Of a stretch of DNA of 64,000 bases, positions 12,601 through 23,101 are shown piece by piece. Source of the stretch: Lepidostoma basale (lineage: Eukaryota > Arthropoda > Insecta > Trichoptera > Lepidostomatidae). Each line of letters opens with the position of its first letter. Within the stretch, counting starts at the first letter, position 1. The position numbers and the translations under genes were made by a program. The DNA is taken from assembly GCA_022606425.2 (NCBI GenBank), contig JAHDVF020000587.1:372001-436000 (forward strand), read 5' to 3'. The notes under the pieces are model-generated. The model ran no database searches, was not told the origin of the DNA, and saw only the letters and a program-made list of their open reading frames with translations.

Positions 12601-15600
12601 GCGTCCACATTGTCCCGCCACAGCTCCTCCAGCCGCCCCATCTGCTGGGGGCTGATCTGCCGCGCACGCACTTGCTCTGCCTCCAGCGGCACCTTCACCA
12701 ACCATGGCAAGAAGCAGCGATCCGCTGAGGAAATATTTCATTAATAAAATAGCAAGTTTTGTGGAACATATCATTCATATTGGAAAATAGCAAGATTTGA
12801 GGGACAAATCATTCATATTGGAAAATAGCAAGTTTTAACGAATATTATAAAACGCAAGTTTTGAGGAACATATCATTCATATTGGAGAGTAGCAAGTTTT
12901 GAAGAACATATCATTCATATTGGAAAAGAGCAAGTTTTAATGAATATTATAAAATAGCAAGTTTTGAGGAACATATCATTAATTTTGGAAAATAGGAAGA
13001 TTCGAGGAACACACCAATCATATTGGAAAAATAGCTAGATTCGAGTAACATATCATTCATATTGGAAAAATAGCAAGGTTCGAGAAACATATCATTCGTA
13101 TTGGAAAATAACAAGTTTATTTGAATATTAGAAAATAGCAAGTTTTGAGGAACATATCATTCATAAAAGAAAACAGCAAATTTTCATGAATTCATATTGG
13201 AAAATAGCAAGTTTTGATAAACATATCATTCATATTGGTAAATAGCAATTTTAGATGAATAACATTAAATAGCAAGTTTGAGTCGGAATCATGCGACCTG
13301 CTTCAATACAAAGTAAGAAAAGGTACAATAAGCCGACGGATTAAAGCAGGGTTTTTCAACATTTCATTGCCTTTAGAACCTCTCTGACTTGTGGTATTAT
13401 CATTGGTATTTTAAAAGTGGAAATAAATAGTTACTTTTGTAAAATCATTCTAAACTACATATATTCAATGTCAAAGACCGCACACTTCGCCTGCCTTTGA
13501 AGAACTATCATACTTGTGAAGACTTGGGACACGTGCGTATCCCTAACGATTTGTAAATTTAAGGTATATTATTTTTTCTCAAGCACGTACGTGATAGCGC
13601 AGAATGGTACAGTCAAAGTGTGTATTACGTACGTTCATATGCATAGGGCAGTTAATGGTGTGATTTACAAGTGTATCTAGATACTCAGTAGCGGGGATGA
13701 ATTGAAAATCTGGACAAATGATGAATGAAGAGACAAAAGAAAAGGTTTTACCTATTAACGGTTTCCACTGTTCTTGGTCCCAATTCATGTCTTTGAGAGA
13801 ACTCTGCGCTGCACACGGCTGTCTGCAAAAATATATCTCATCACAATTCACTCCAGAAACTTAAACCGTAGAAATAATTTAATCACAATATAAACCGAAC
13901 AACTTCCTTTCTTTGACAGAAATGAAAGAAAGATTAATTAACTAACTAACTAACCATCACGCCGTCTCTCCGGAGGGGTAGGCAGAAAGAATGGAATGCC
14001 ACACTGTTCTGTCCTGACATACTTTTCTCGCTTTCTCTACATTCATACATCTTGTCATGCAGGCACGTCAATTTCTCCGACTCCTCACGTGACTGACATG
14101 TAATATTTGATTGATTTGATCGTGCCACAATTTCCTCGGTCTTCCTCTATTTCTAGCTCCGTTCACGTCATTTACATATACCTTATTCACCATTCTGTCT
14201 TCACTCATTCTTTCCATGTGTCCAAACCAACATAACGACCCTTTCGTTATATTGTTCATAACACTTTCAGTCGCACCGCAATCACTTCTTATACTTGCAT
14301 TTGACACTCTATCATATACAGATTTACCACGCATTCGTCTTAGAGATATCATTTCTACTGCATTTATTCTACTTTCATCCTTCTTTTGACATTATTCCAA
14401 AAAATAAAAAATAAATTATCCACTAAAATATAAGATACAGTGAAACCCCGATTTTACATTTTTTACAGAACTGAATAAAAGTCGGAAGAATCAATGCACA
14501 TGTATGACACGGTGTATGTACGGGGTCCATTATAAAAGTAATGCGCATTTTCTGAGAAAAATAGATTTATTGATCGTAACGTTACAAATGCTTAAAATTC
14601 TCCAAAATACTCTCCCCCTGCATCAATACACTTGAGGAGACGTTGTCTGCCATGCCTGGAAGGCACCCTGAAACTCCTCGACGGGAATGTCTCTTAGGAA
14701 CGTTGTAACATGTTTTCCACGGACTCCCAATGCTTTCCTTTCAGCTCTTCAAACAAAAAAAAGTCACTCGGAGCCAAGTCGGGACTGTAGGGGGGTTGGG
14801 GGACCACTCGAGTGTTGCTTCCGGCCAAGAAGTTGGTAACGATGAAGGTCGTGTGGCTGGGGGCATTGTCATGGTGGAGCTTGACCGACTTGCTAATTTG
14901 CATTTCCTCGGTCACTATCCCATGTACCGCAAATGTGGACATGTTTAGGGTGTCAGCGATATGCTGGATGCTTAATCGACGGTAGCATTTAAAAAAAAAA
15001 TTCTAGTTAAATTTTATATTTTGTGGATTTTTTATATGATATAATTACTAACCTACAGAGCAGCACAACCACGGAGTCAGCCTTTGCGGGAATGAATCCG
15101 AGCACAAAGACATTGCGCACGCCGCACGAGTAGCACTCCAACAGCGTCTCTCCCAGCGGGCCATCGCAGTGCAGCGTGACCTCCTTGTGCTTGGCCCGCA
15201 CCAGGTGGTTGATGATGTGCGAGCCAGAGGTGCTGCCTCGTCCGTTACAGAACCTGACAACAACAAATATATACCCTTTTACTGAACTGGTGACTGATCC
15301 GAAAAGGGTTTTAATAATTTGCAGACTCGCACGGCGTAAACTGTTGGAAACGTATATTCACACGTAATTTTCGTATTATTAGTTATTGTATTTCAGCTAC
15401 CAACTACGCATGGTAATTAACTTGCAAATATATCTGTAGATAGTGTGTTAATATTGTCCTCCTAGTAAGGGGCTTGGGCGTTATGCCAACAACCTAACCT
15501 CGTAAAACAACCAATGTTACGAACACTTCAAGAAATTTGTTTCTTGGAGGGGGCTGAGACCCACCAAGGGCTGTAGCGCCGGAGAAAAAAAAAGTGTGTT

Positions 15601-18600
15601 GATATGAAGTTTTTTTCATCCATTTTCTAGAAGTTTTATTAATTTTATGGGAATGACATGTTTCACCTTCCTAAGGCATTATCAAACGGTTGATAATGCC
15701 TTAGCAAGACGAAATATGTCATTCCCATAAAATATAATAAAACTTCTAGAAAATACACATTCGTATGAATAATTTAATATAGAGATTTAAATCATTATTC
15801 AAGAAGCAATTAATGCCAACAACGCAATAAAAACAATTATGCAGTTTTATAGCAAAATTTGTATTGAATTTTTATTTTTTTATTTACAACCCAATTACTG
15901 CCTACAATCTATTTTTTAGCTATTATAGTAATTAGATAGGTAACTAATCTATCGCCATTTTATTGTCACGTGAATTCTACACCAGACCAAAGACAGTGTG
16001 GCAACCACACTGTCCTCGCCGGGAATCGAAGTATGGAAGTCAGAGCTCTTACCAATCTGCCATGAAGATCGTCAATTTTTAAAAAGGGGCAAACAGAAAG
16101 AATGAACTGCCACACTGTTCTTTCCAGACATAATTCTCTCGCTTCCTCTTCATTCATACATCGTGTAATGCACGCACATAGATTTTTCTGAATCCTGACA
16201 TGGGTGATATTTAATATTTATTGTCTGTGCAATGTTTATTGTTGTATCAGAAAAAAAACTAGTAGTAACGTTAATTGCTATTTTCAAAATGCATAAATTA
16301 TCTATTATTAAAAATAAAAACATTTCAAAATAAGAATGTGTTATTACAAAAACAAAATGTACATATATTAAGGGGTAATCCCCGAAAATTCAGAATAAAA
16401 AAATAACTGTTTTCACTGATACAATTGTGTTTAAACGGATTCCATTATTCATGAGATAAGAGAATTATTGATAATGCTTTGTACTGCGATGACAACTTTT
16501 ACACATTTTACAAAATAAAAATTTACACCTCGAATATTAAATGTCGGTCACATGAGGAGTCGGAGAAATCAATCTGCGTGCATAACTCGATGTATGAATG
16601 TTGAGGAAGCGTGAAAAGAACCGTGCAGCAGTCCATTCATTCTGCCTGCCCCTTTGGAAAGACGGTGTGATCAGTTAGTTGATTCGATTCTGGGCAAAAA
16701 TGAAATTGGCACAGAATTTTTTCCTCAGAAAAGAAAAAGGGAGAATTACTTTGGTTTTGCCATGTTTTCCTATGTATTCCTTGACTCACATCATTAAGTT
16801 ATACTTTCTTAACCTTTCTAACACATTACTAACTAACTAACCATCATGCCGTCTCCCAAAGAATGGACTTCCACACTTTTATTTCCTTTAATTTCCACTC
16901 ACACTTCTTATATACAACTTTTTAACTATTCCTTCTTCACCCATGCGTTTCATATGTCCAAACCGACGCAGTCAGTAATTTTGTTTATAACATTTTCTAC
17001 CGCTCTACATTACTTCCAGATTTCAGCATTTGAAATTAACCCACAATAAATGAAAGATGATATGACATATAGAACGAAACTGCATATTTAGTTGTTTTTT
17101 TTGGTACATAGTGCCTATTTTACTTCAACCATTCAAATATAATCATAATATAAATAGGCATTAACCCGGATGTCTTCAAGAAAGCGTATGAGAATATAGT
17201 GAATACATGAACGAGAGAGGAATATTTCGATTCTCTTCGAAAGAAATTCGAAATGCATAGAATGAATTTTGTCCTGATTATTGTTGTATGACAGTAGTGT
17301 AGAAAACACAAAGAGACATTTTTTTGTGTTCTTAACCTTTCCCTTACGGTGCTAAAATAAAAACACGCGTTCTTGTGTTGGGAAGTCGGTACCCAATCAA
17401 AAATTAGTGATTTTAAATCGGAAAAATAAGAACATTCATAGCTAATCCCCTTAATTAATTATAATTGAAGTCAAAAATTATAATAATTGAGATTTATTTG
17501 CTAAAAACATATAAAAAAAAAACATCTGTCAACGCTCACGGGACGGGCATATGTCCACTCTGGTTGCAAGCCCGAAAGCTACTGCCGGGCAGTGAGAACA
17601 TTGATCTCCTCGCGCTTCCACAGTAAAGTATGCAAGAGTGAGATGCGAATATAGTATCGCGCACTCTACGAATTTCGTTTCCGATGTTCACAAAATAACT
17701 CCGATGTACCCGATAAATTTTGATTATTATTAATATTATATTTTTAATCAATGCGAAAATATATTATGTAGGAATGACAAAAATCTTAACCTTGTATTTA
17801 TTATATTTATAGAGATATTGATGGTTATTAGAAGCAACGTGTAGAAGATACCCATCATAGAAAAGGGAGGGTTAATTATGAAATTCAAATGACTGTGAAA
17901 AAAAAAATACTTTAAAAGTTAAAACTTATTAAATACGATTGATTACTAAATACGATTGACAGGAACCAAGTTGTTAAAGGGTAGAAAATCTTTACTTCCG
18001 TGAATATTTCACGGGTTACAACTAGTATAAAATGAAAAGACAAAAAATTTAAGAACTTTTACGAGGTGTGAAGCGAATGTTTGTTGGCTTACCACTTCTT
18101 GCAGACATTGCACATAACCACGGTGCTGGGCTCGTGTATGCCGCAGTACTTGCAGGCATGGTCCGGCAGCTCCCGGTTATTGAACAGGACTTCGTCATCT
18201 TCCTCAAACTGCAGCTCGGCCAGAGCCTGCGAGGCGCTAACGATCTTGGAGCTGATGTCCACCGACTTGCCCAGCCCATTCACCTAGAATAACAAAAACA
18301 TTTTTGATCAACTTAAGGCGTTAAAACTGCGAAATTCTATAATGACGAATTTTTTATGAATTTAAACACTTCTGAGATTATTTTTCTCGACAAGTTTCGA
18401 AGGTTTAACACCTTCATCATCAGGAGAATGATATAAACTGTATTTCCCATTACAAATGTAATGATTTTACAGTTGGTTATAAAATGCATTATTTCTTAAA
18501 ATTTGAATACTTTAAGAAAACATGTTTTCATTGTGGTTTAGAATCCAATAAATTGATATTTCGAAGTGAATCGTGGAACTGGAAAAAGAAGGATGAAAGT

Positions 18601-21600
18601 AGAAAAAATCCACCAGAAATGAGATGAATGTGTGGAAAATCGGTATACTATAGTGTCAAATGCAAATATAATAAGTGAATGCGGTGGGAATGAAAGTGTT
18701 ATGAACAAAACAATGAAAGTGTCATTAAGATAGTTCGGACACATGGAAAGAATGAAGAAAGAATCATAAAGAAAATATATTTTAACAATGTAAACGGAAC
18801 AAGAAATATAGGAAGACCGAGGAAAACGTTACTCAATCAAATCAATCAGATATTAAATGTCGCCCACGTGAGGAGTCGGAGAAATCAATGTACGTGCATT
18901 ACACGATGTATGTATATTGAAGAGCGAGAGAATTATGTCCTGAAAGAATTAGGTTCATTCTTTCGGCCTACCCTTTCGGGGAAACAGCATTATGGTTATT
19001 TCTTCTTCTCAGTCGTATTCCTCATGATTGAGGGTCGTATCCATCCTGCAAACTATTGACCATGGCACGCCATGCGCTCTTGTCACCCGTCAGTCTCCAG
19101 GCTGCAGCTAATGAGAGACCAGTCAGATCCCTGATTTGATCGGACCAGCGGCTCGGTGGTCATCCTTATGGTCGCCTTCCTTCCACTTTGCCCATGATGA
19201 TGAGCTTTTCAAGGTTATCCCGATCTCTCCGGGCTATGTGTCCAAAATATTTCAACACTCTCTTAGAGCACATCCGTGAGATCTTGCCTTGATACCCAGC
19301 TGGTGTTGAATGATAAGACTGGTTTGTTCTTCTTGCCGTCCAGGGTATACGCAGCATTCTTCGCCAGCACCACATCTCGAAAGCATCAATTTTGGACCTT
19401 CCCGACATTCACATAATCCAAAACTCGCAACCATAAAGGAATATGGAGAAAACCAGGGTTTGAACCAATCTCATCTTGGTCTTGTTAGTCATGGTTAGTT
19501 AGTCAGTTAAAAAAAACATTAAACTAATGTTTTCAGTCACTACGTAATAATATATTTATGGTAAGAGGTAAAGATTAAAGTGCTTTAAAAAAACATGATG
19601 TCATGAATAAACATGGATTGGAAAATAGTTTCATTATGCAAATATTAGGAAATATTGAGTCACAATAGTGCAGAAGCAAAAGAGGCTCTATTTCAGTAGG
19701 TCGTTCTTGGAAACACTCAAAATAAAGTCGTCTTTCCAAAAATGAAAAATAAACACATTCATTCGCATTTCATTAAAAACAAATCCCATTGATTCATTTT
19801 TTAAATGTACGAGGTCTGTTCAAAAAGTATCCGACCATAATTTTTATTGGCAAAACAAATAACGCTTTGAGGGCGAAGATTAGATGACTGTTTGTAGGTA
19901 TACCTAGTGCGTATGCTAAATTTTTTTCACGACCACAGCACCACTCAGTCGCTGCCACACCGTTGAAGAGTGAGCAGGTGTACACTATTGTCGGATTTTA
20001 GTTTTAACGAGAAAAAGTTGAACAACGTTATTGGATCAAATTTTAAGCTTGGGGATTCTCAAGTGGAAACTATCCCAAAGAGTTTGGGGACGAAGCAATG
20101 GGCACCACACTGATGAAGGAGTGGTGCAACCGCTTCAAAGATGGCCGCTCATCTGTGGAGAGTGAAGCACGATCCGTTAGGCCCTCAACATCCAAAAATG
20201 ATGTTGTCATTGATCAACTAAGGACCCTGGTGATGCAGGATCATGGAATAACGATCCGAGAACTTGCTGATGGAGTGAACATTAGTGTTAGATCCATTTA
20301 TTCCATTTTAACTGAAGATTTGGCCCTCAGAAGGGTCTCAGCAAAATTTGTGCCAAAGTTTGCTGACAATTGAGCAGAAGCAACTTCGTGTGGAGATCGC
20401 ACAGGACATGCTGGAGACTGTGATTAATGATCCCAATCGCTCCCTGTCATTTGGCTTTTTACCCAGCTGAAAATGCCTTTGAAAGGGACCAGATTTCAGA
20501 CCAGGGAAGACATCATGAACATTGCGACGGACCACCTGCGCGCCATACCAAAAGAGTCTTTCCAGCGTTGCTTCCGGCAGTGGCAGAACCGTTGGCAGAA
20601 GTGTGTAGCAGCTCAAGGGGACTACTTTGAAGGGGATTAGTGTCATTTAATTGTATCTCAATAAATGTTGTTTTTATGAATAAAAGTCGGATACTTTTTG
20701 AACAGACCTCGTATGTACTACAAAAAACATAAAAAATTACAATTTATAGTAAAAATATACATATTTTTACTATATATTAGGTAGCCTTCTTGAAGTGATT
20801 ACGTTAGTTATCTGTACATGAAAAGGTAAAATTAAATATGATTTATTTGAAATACAATAAATAACTGGATTTCAGTCAGATAATATTACTAAATCATAAA
20901 TATTTATGTTCACTTCCCAAGGATATTTTCTATATTATTCCATATTGGTGAACATCAAATATCATGTGTTGTATCCATATTTTAAAAACATATGAACTTT
21001 GTATAATTTTTATGAGAAATAGCATATTTACTGCAAATTATTGACACAATAATAAGTATTATTTTTTTTCATCACGCCTTTTCCCGCCACATTGTTCTAT
21101 CCTGGCATAAGTCTCGCGCATCTTCTACATTCACACATCGTGACATGCACGCTCGTCGATTTTTGCAACTTCGAATGTGGATGCCTTTCAGTATTTGATT
21201 AATTTGGTCATACCATGCTTTCTTTGGTCTTCCACGGCTTCTCTTTCCCCTCACACTGCACATATACAACATTTTAACCATTCTTCTCTGGTCCATTCGT
21301 TCCATATGTGGAAACCATCTCAAGGATTTTTTATTTATTTGACTTATGATGCAATCATCTGCCTTACTGATATTTCCTTAATATTTTCCGTTTGCCTTTG
21401 GACCCACTGCCGCCCTCATACAAGGCTCCTGTTTCTATATTCTAAATCTTTCAATAATCTTCTATATTGTATTATTACTACTTCTTCATCAAGTGCCCTG
21501 TCGGGTCCCCCAAACGTTGGCGATCACCTCGGCGAACCTGTCCCTGTCCTGCGCCGCTCGGAACAGCTCCTCCACACTTCGGATGCCGGTCCACTCCCTC

Positions 21601-23092
21601 ACGTTTCGCAGCCAGGACATCTGTCTCCTACCGGGCCCTTGGCATCCCTCAATTTTCCCCTCCAATATCAGTTGGAGTAAGTGGTACTTTTCCCCACGTA
21701 GTAAACCCAGATGTGAGATCTTTCGAACCTTGATAGTTGATAACAGTTCCCTGCCAACTCTAGCTCGCCTCAGGACTTCGGTATTGGTAACCATGTCTGT
21801 CCAGAGAATTCTAAGCATTCGGCGATAGAGACACATTTCAAATGCTTCCAGTCTGTTCATTGAGTTGACTTTTAAGGTCCACGTTTCACATCCATACAAT
21901 AAAACAGACCACACATAGCATTTGATCATTCTCTGGCGGAGTTTAAAGTTTATGTTATCATTGCAGAAGAGTGATTTCATTTTATTAAACGTAGCTCTTG
22001 CTGCCTCAATTCTGCATGTTATATCTACATCTGGGTCAAGAGATTGTGTTAGTATGCTGCCGAGGTATTTAAATTTTTCCACCCTTTCAACGTTACGGCC
22101 GTTCAAATGCAATACTGACCCACTGTAGTCAAGCCGTCCGAATGTCTTTGTTATTATTACTAACCAATTCTATTGCATAACTTCCATATTATTTAATGTT
22201 AATCTATGTGAATTATTACATTAAATTTATTATCACTTCATTAACAGTTGTTTGACCCATTTGCAACCGCTGTTAAACAGAACAGATAATGAAATGTTGT
22301 TAACATTTAATTAACCACATCTTTAGTCAATAAGATACTTTAACACCATTCTCATGGTATATCTATTCATAAAGCGCTATAATCACTTTCTCATTAACAG
22401 CTGGTAGTATAATTGTAAGCGAACTAACAAGTCATTTAATCCTAGTGTAAAATACTATATTTATATCCCCAAAAAATGTTTTTCACTGATTTAACTAAGT
22501 AAACCATTCCTGGTTGTTTTAATTGTAGTTATCTTTGATTATCAATTAATGTGAATCGATGTATAGAATAGGAAAAGTTTAATCAAAAATCATAATAATG
22601 ATAACATTATCTATATAAGTTCAAACACAATCCTTGATATGAATATGACAACACGACTATAACGTATATTATACTTATGCCGATAGTAAAATAAGTGCAA
22701 GGTGAAATAGGAGGTTAATTATTTATGCACATGTATTTTTCCCCAAAAAAATATTCATATTATGACAAATCTGCAGATATGATAAAATGGAAAAGAACTG
22801 AGGAAACGTTTTAGGTAAACGCGAATATTTTATATTTCTTCGTATTCATAATATCAGTGACAACGTCATATTCAAACTTTGCACAATATTTTTTGACGCA
22901 GTCACTCACCTGATTGGAAATGCCGTGCGATCCATGATCGTGCTGGGATGCCTGAGTCTGACTCTGGGACGGCAAGGTAAAGTCAGTAAACTCGAACTCA
23001 GATCCTTGAGTGTCAGCTCCGATAAGATCACTTTCTTCCGTCTCAAGAAACGTGAGGGTCTGCGAGCTGGGACCGTAGGCATCGACACTCAT
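686..23092 (-). CDS. Upf1: Upf1, nonsense-mediated mRNA decay RNA helicase (3' part outside window)
   Basis: Eleven exons read on the minus strand: 22910-23092, 18093-18283, 15053-15253, 13752-13822, 12541-12724, 11263-11472, 6478-6648, 6012-6171, 3758-3952, 2162-2325 and 686-816. All internal junctions are GT/AG and in phase, giving about 620 codons. The N-terminus [16 protein letters not shown] is the conserved Upf1 start; an upstream in-frame ATG at 23101 would add three residues. The Cys/His-rich zinc domain that binds UPF2 spans roughly residues 95-230. Walker A GPPGTGKT (K about 480) is in exon 9. The DE of motif II (D619, E620) ends the last visible exon at a phase-1 donor. The remaining helicase motifs and C-terminal SQ region must lie left of position 1. 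Known role: ATP-dependent RNA helicase at the core of cytoplasmic mRNA surveillance. Identity is near certain from continuous family-wide similarity. Introns are packed with transposons. Confidence 0.97.
866..2060. repeat. MITE (family f), interrupted by a mariner
   Basis: Inverted-repeat sequence (gaaacatgtcattcccataa near 1986 and its partner at 1930-1950) related to copies at 15615-15780, 36575-36800, 48820-48950 and 56015-56048. The mariner at 1053-1925 splits it. Confidence 0.55.
1053..1925 (+). mobile_element. Internally deleted mariner with both terminal inverted repeats
   Basis: The ends tacgagggttgtccgtaaaa and its complement at 1925 form inverted repeats of about 30 bp beside TA. 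The 158-aa ORF (1347-1823) joins a mariner N-terminal helix-turn-helix region ([20 protein letters not shown]) directly to the C-terminal [16 protein letters not shown] block. The central catalytic part, with the first two aspartates, is missing. It cannot transpose itself but may be mobilised in trans. It lies in a Upf1 intron. Confidence 0.9.
2553..2641. mobile_element. PIF/Harbinger-like MITE
   Basis: An 89-bp element with perfect 17-bp inverted ends (gggtgcctgtccaccgg) flanked by TTA on both sides (2550-2552, 2642-2644). A 3-bp TTA duplication and GGG-starting ends fit PIF/Harbinger. It contains the gagcggagcgg motif common in such insect MITEs. Confidence 0.75.
2700..3055 (-). mobile_element. 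Mariner-like transposase N-terminal fragment
   Basis: A 69-aa minus-strand ORF at 2738-2947 ([20 protein letters not shown]) matches the N-terminal helix-turn-helix region of an insect mariner-like family. The frame stops after HPQRR and nothing of the catalytic domain remains. Confidence 0.7.
4050..4475 (+). mobile_element. Mariner transposase C-terminal fragment with 3' end
   Basis: The ORF up to 4402 carries the second catalytic block (LQHDNARP) and the third ([16 protein letters not shown]). A 3' terminal sequence, gcaaagttatacacct, lies near 4460-4474. The N-terminal half is absent. It is a different lineage from the element at 1053-1925. Upf1 intron. Confidence 0.8.
4480..4880. repeat. 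Dispersed repeat, including an empty target site
   Basis: 4610-4700 is closely related to 51440-51512 plus 51903-51925. Here the sequence caaattgtcattggaac is uninterrupted, while at 51517 a 386-bp transposon splits it. A second small repeat at 4788-4850 (ttttacaccttcatcat) recurs at 18385-18440 and 45806-46105. Confidence 0.6.
4881..5735. other. Upf1 intron, no gene seen
   Basis: AT-rich intronic DNA. A short GC-rich inverted repeat (gtctcgc ... gcgagac) lies near 5206-5235. Two diverged direct repeats occupy about 5270-5360 and 5420-5515. A SINE tail fragment is near 4915-4950. No supported ORF. Confidence 0.5.
5738..5872 (-). mobile_element. tRNA-derived SINE
   Basis: On the minus strand a tRNA-like head contains a B-box (ggttcgattcc), followed by a family-specific body (gaccaaagacag near 5750). 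Other copies are at 15905-16072, 28555-28692 and 39523-39630. Confidence 0.7.
7269..9833 (-). mobile_element. piggyBac-superfamily transposon, apparently complete
   Basis: TTAA flanks both sides (7265-7268, 9834-9837). Inside them are imperfect inverted ends of about 14 bp (cctttccgggagta / cttttaggagagta, 10 of 14 identical). The 2565-bp element holds an uninterrupted transposase gene on the minus strand. Near its right end two near-identical 25-bp units (9758 and 9801) each contain a palindrome of the form gtcgtatatatacgac. It occupies a Upf1 intron. Confidence 0.88.
7557..9227 (-). CDS. piggyBac transposase
   Basis: An intact ORF. The chosen start [11 protein letters not shown] gives 556 aa; an upstream in-frame ATG at 9299 adds 24 hydrophobic residues that look like 5' UTR. 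Counted from that upstream Met, the catalytic aspartates are D249 ([12 protein letters not shown]), D330 ([11 protein letters not shown]) and D432 (MGSVDNVDR). An acidic N-terminal tail is followed by the DDD domain. A C-terminal cysteine/histidine module (CxxC at 538/541, CxxC at 558/561, then [10 protein letters not shown]) is the usual DNA-end-binding zinc finger. Its role is cut-and-paste transposition at TTAA. The absence of any stop or frameshift suggests recent arrival. The host gene is antisense-neutral, since the element runs the same way as Upf1 but lies wholly in an intron. Confidence 0.93.
   Translation of the reverse strand: MERDIGIEDILMNSDNEEENIEDIDDISMEFYDSSSDDDEEPDIQPSAKRSREESRMWNNSTFTPTLHDFDGFQSGLKANLNVQGDYVELELFQLFFTDDVVDVIVRETNIYAAAVSQKTPESSKMKKWVNTTAQEIFVFLATIILMSLVGKNCIKKYWTNNALIETPFFKVLFSQDRFLLILRNLHFTSLCSSNDRLYKIRQILDPLRKIMKETFSPHQNLCIDESLLLWKGRLSFKVYIPSKRHRFGIKFFVCCDVKTGYVLDLIIYTGAETDIQIHSDVGISGSVVLCLLKDYLDRGHRLYVDNWYTSPALFDCLFDRKTNACGTARVNRKQMPKFEKIKKGDVVAFNSANLMALKWRDKRDVVILTTMHTDTMIETPKIDYSTGLNKHKPEAVVDYTKNMGSVDNVDRILGLGAVGRKTVKWYKKVFFRLLEISIVNAFFLFRTVKCKNTSFEDFKEKLVAQIVEKYHTPRAPTSGGRRANDNPIRLTERHFIQPVPQAQVKGSTTRRRCHVCAHSSIRPPKRKETGYMCIECDVGLCVHPCFKDFHTKKHF
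9838..11262. other. Upf1 intron, mostly unassigned
   Basis: No supported gene. About 10405-10560 is related (inverted) to 13510-13640 and 47490-47620, sharing an acgtgtcc / gggatacgcacgtg block, so it is a dispersed repeat. 10900-11220 is GC-richer with no recognisable coding or transposon signature. Confidence 0.4.
11483..12521 (+). mobile_element. LINE-A copy, split by a MITE and with an inverted end
   Basis: 11483-11600 encodes the RT block INAGAKM...[11 protein letters not shown]. The ORF is interrupted by the 385-bp element at 11601-11985 and resumes at 11990-12366 (VNGKLKV..., [16 protein letters not shown]). From about 12367 to 12521 the sequence is LINE-A in the opposite orientation. 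Together with the nested element it fills almost the whole Upf1 intron 11473-12540. Confidence 0.85.
11601..11985. mobile_element. 4-bp-TSD DNA transposon, family M4, copy 1
   Basis: 385 bp with inverted ends cgtcccctgagagtaag / ctctcaggtgatg, flanked by AAGT duplications (11597-11600, 11986-11989). It is inserted in a LINE-A copy whose intact relative reads tacaagtcttggt. Confidence 0.88.
12737..13281. repeat. Degenerate minisatellite beside a Upf1 acceptor
   Basis: About a dozen variant units of roughly 40-60 bp built on tagcaagttttgaggaacat and atcattcatattgg. The array starts 13 nt from the 3' splice site of the exon 12541-12724, and the splice-site region itself resembles a unit. Short ORFs inside the array are by-products of the repeat. 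Confidence 0.85.
13938..14388 (-). mobile_element. LINE-A copy (3' part)
   Basis: TTAG-repeat tail at the left, then the C-terminal ORF read on the minus strand ([21 protein letters not shown]). 5' truncated at the KDESRINA block. Upf1 intron. Confidence 0.85.
14515..14990 (-). mobile_element. Mariner fragment (3' half)
   Basis: A terminal sequence at 14516-14550 (tacggggtccattataaaag) is followed, on the minus strand, by an ORF with [10 protein letters not shown] and [20 protein letters not shown]: catalytic blocks two and three. The other half of the element is missing. A third mariner lineage for this window. Confidence 0.8.
15615..15780. repeat. MITE family f copy
   Basis: An inverted repeat centred near 15690: ttttatgggaatgacatg at 15646 and catttcccat-type complements at 15715-15740. 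Ends are ttttctagaagttttatt and its complement. Family members are listed at 866-2060. Confidence 0.65.
15905..16072 (-). mobile_element. tRNA-derived SINE
   Basis: Same family as 28555-28692: body with gaattctacaccagaccaaag and a degraded tRNA head (gccgggaatcgaa). A LINE-A fragment abuts its head. Confidence 0.65.
16075..16222 (-). mobile_element. LINE-A 3' fragment
   Basis: Short minus-strand piece encoding the degraded C-terminus, from the aaaggggcaaacagaaag tail region to the end of the NRRAC block. Confidence 0.7.
16530..16682 (+). mobile_element. LINE-A 3' fragment
   Basis: Plus-strand 3' terminal ORF remnant ([12 protein letters not shown]) ending in a short degenerate gttagttg tail. 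Confidence 0.75.
16827..17046 (-). mobile_element. LINE-A 3' fragment
   Basis: The TTAG tail on the left is followed by an internally deleted C-terminal ORF remnant with cttcttcacccatgcgtttc, the complement of the HMERM block. Confidence 0.75.
17047..18092. other. Upf1 intron, no gene or repeat recognised
   Basis: AT-rich DNA with only short chance ORFs. A GC-richer patch at 17520-17700 shows no coding similarity I recognise. Confidence 0.4.
18570..18998 (+). mobile_element. LINE-A 3' copy, decayed
   Basis: From tggaactggaaaaagaagg to the tail at about 18990. The ORF has frameshifts and stops. Confidence 0.8.
19003..19490 (-). mobile_element. Second LINE family, C-terminal fragment
   Basis: Minus-strand RT C-terminal sequence ([40 protein letters not shown]) typical of RTE-like LINE ORF ends. 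5' truncated and frameshifted. Confidence 0.75.
19808..20713 (+). mobile_element. Internally deleted mariner with both ends
   Basis: 906 bp with near-perfect 28-bp inverted ends (tacgaggtctgttcaaaaag) and TA flanks. The ORF at 20098-20373 has the N-terminal DNA-binding part ([40 protein letters not shown]) and then breaks. The centre with the catalytic residues is largely gone, and C-terminal pieces remain in other frames. Upf1 intron. Confidence 0.9.
21069..21368 (-). mobile_element. LINE-A 3' copy
   Basis: 83-aa minus-strand ORF remnant ([40 protein letters not shown]). The tail is lost at the left edge. Confidence 0.8.
21486..22145 (-). mobile_element. LINE C-terminal ORF (family C)
   Basis: A 207-aa open frame at 21489-22112 ([60 protein letters not shown]) that is the RT C-terminus of a non-LTR element. 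5' truncated. Related fragments at 46808-46985 and 50020-50260. Confidence 0.85.
22146..22909. other. Upf1 intron 1 end, no gene seen
   Basis: AT-rich, low-complexity intronic DNA. A weak inverted stretch near 22245-22320 (ttaacagttgttt ... aacatttaattaac) is the only structure noted. Confidence 0.4.
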
Positions 23093-23101
23093 TATGTTCA
23101 T

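Noticed and set aside
12947..13141. 64-residue repetitive ORF ([12 protein letters not shown]...)
   Set aside because: By-product of the minisatellite; no start context or similarity, and it lies within a Upf1 intron.
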